DNA from: GW2011-AR15 sp964512765 | GTDB taxonomy: Archaea > Nanobdellota > Nanobdellia > Woesearchaeales > GW2011-AR15 | DNA length: 47,806 nucleotides | Direction of reading: 5' to 3' | NCBI GenBank assembly: GCA_964512765.1 | Contig: CAZEKF010000014.1 | Coordinates: forward strand, 1-47,806 | Shown here: one piece after another, positions 47,760-47,806 of the stretch | How the letters are laid out: each line of letters starts with the position of its first letter | How positions within the stretch are numbered: the first letter of the stretch is position 1 | The notes under the pieces: generated by a model | Told to the model about the DNA's origin: nothing | The model's input: only the letters and a program-made list of their open reading frames with translations | Databases searched by the model: none | Position numbers and translations under genes: made by a program

Positions 47760-47774
47760 AAGGGGACACCCCTT
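47760..47774. terminator. Palindrome after the last gene
   Basis: AAGGGG-ACA-CCCCTT lies 15 bp after the stop at 47745. Same class as the palindromes after htpX, groEL and dnaK. The last 30 bases of the window hold nothing else I can name. Confidence 0.6.
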
Positions 47775-47806
47775 ATAATCCCCTTCCGCTTCGCTACTCT
47801 GCGACT

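Noticed and set aside
1..47806. CRISPR array or insertion sequence
   Set aside because: No regularly spaced identical repeats with unique spacers were seen, and no transposase motif; the hairpin arrays have non-identical units and no spacers of constant length.

Overview
The window is from an AT-rich archaeal genome, most likely a DPANN archaeon of the Woesearchaeota/Pacearchaeota type. This rests on content, not on a search: a complete archaeal A-type ATP synthase operon, the archaeal transcription factor TFE, an archaeal XerA-like recombinase, a tRNA-Thr with a 14-nt intron at the canonical archaeal position, TATA/BRE promoters about 25 bp upstream of many start codons (leaderless mRNAs), and many small zinc-ribbon proteins. 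Bacterial-type genes are mixed in: MutS, GroES/GroEL, GrpE, DnaK, MscL, HtpX and MazEF. A run of exactly 100 N at 4146-4245 is a scaffold gap.

Layout. 1-5365: unknown membrane and helical proteins around a prepilin peptidase that is interrupted by the gap. 5369-14071 (minus strand): A-ATPase genes in transcription order H-I-K-E-C-F-A-B-D, with hairpin blocks at the E|C and B|D junctions. 14147-17660: an AbrB/PhoU-like regulator and divergent mutS. 17719-24977: small genes with a nucleotide-metabolism flavour (CMP kinase, purine nucleoside phosphorylase, a deaminase-fold protein without zinc ligands), MscL, a hydrolase, a methyltransferase, a PLP enzyme and a B12-type radical SAM protein. 25051-31075: zinc-ribbon protein, DUF3467, TFE, a sugar-nucleotide epimerase, an unknown helical protein, and a 914-residue methionyl-tRNA synthetase carrying an extra B3/4 domain. 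31274-31472: tRNA-Ala(GGC) and tRNA-Thr(GGT). 31526-40262: hydrolase, winged-helix regulator, then a proteostasis island (htpX, groES, groEL, grpE, dnaK) with a YkgJ-type protein and an inositol-monophosphatase-family enzyme. 40310-43848: xerA, a mazEF module flanked by a 16-bp inverted repeat, tiny zinc-finger genes, a possible structured RNA and an ArsR-type regulator. 43905-47745: a truncated TauE-like gene joined to a broken beta-helix/dockerin gene, then a large secreted beta-helix + GH5 + dockerin protein whose signal peptide is one T out of frame.

Most notable: (i) a family of short perfect hairpins with 8-9-bp arms and 3-nt loops, whose arm sequences differ but whose architecture is constant, arrayed in intergenic regions and even inside the ATPase operon; (ii) short GC palindromes of the form TTAAGGGG-n-CCCCTTAA just after stop codons; (iii) the MetRS-B3/4 fusion; (iv) cellulosome-like dockerin proteins in a DPANN-like genome; (v) three genes (pnp, the beta-helix/GH5 gene, the radical SAM gene) whose protein similarity extends upstream of any usable in-frame start, two of them repaired by adding one base.

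All assignments come from reading the sequence. No database search was run.
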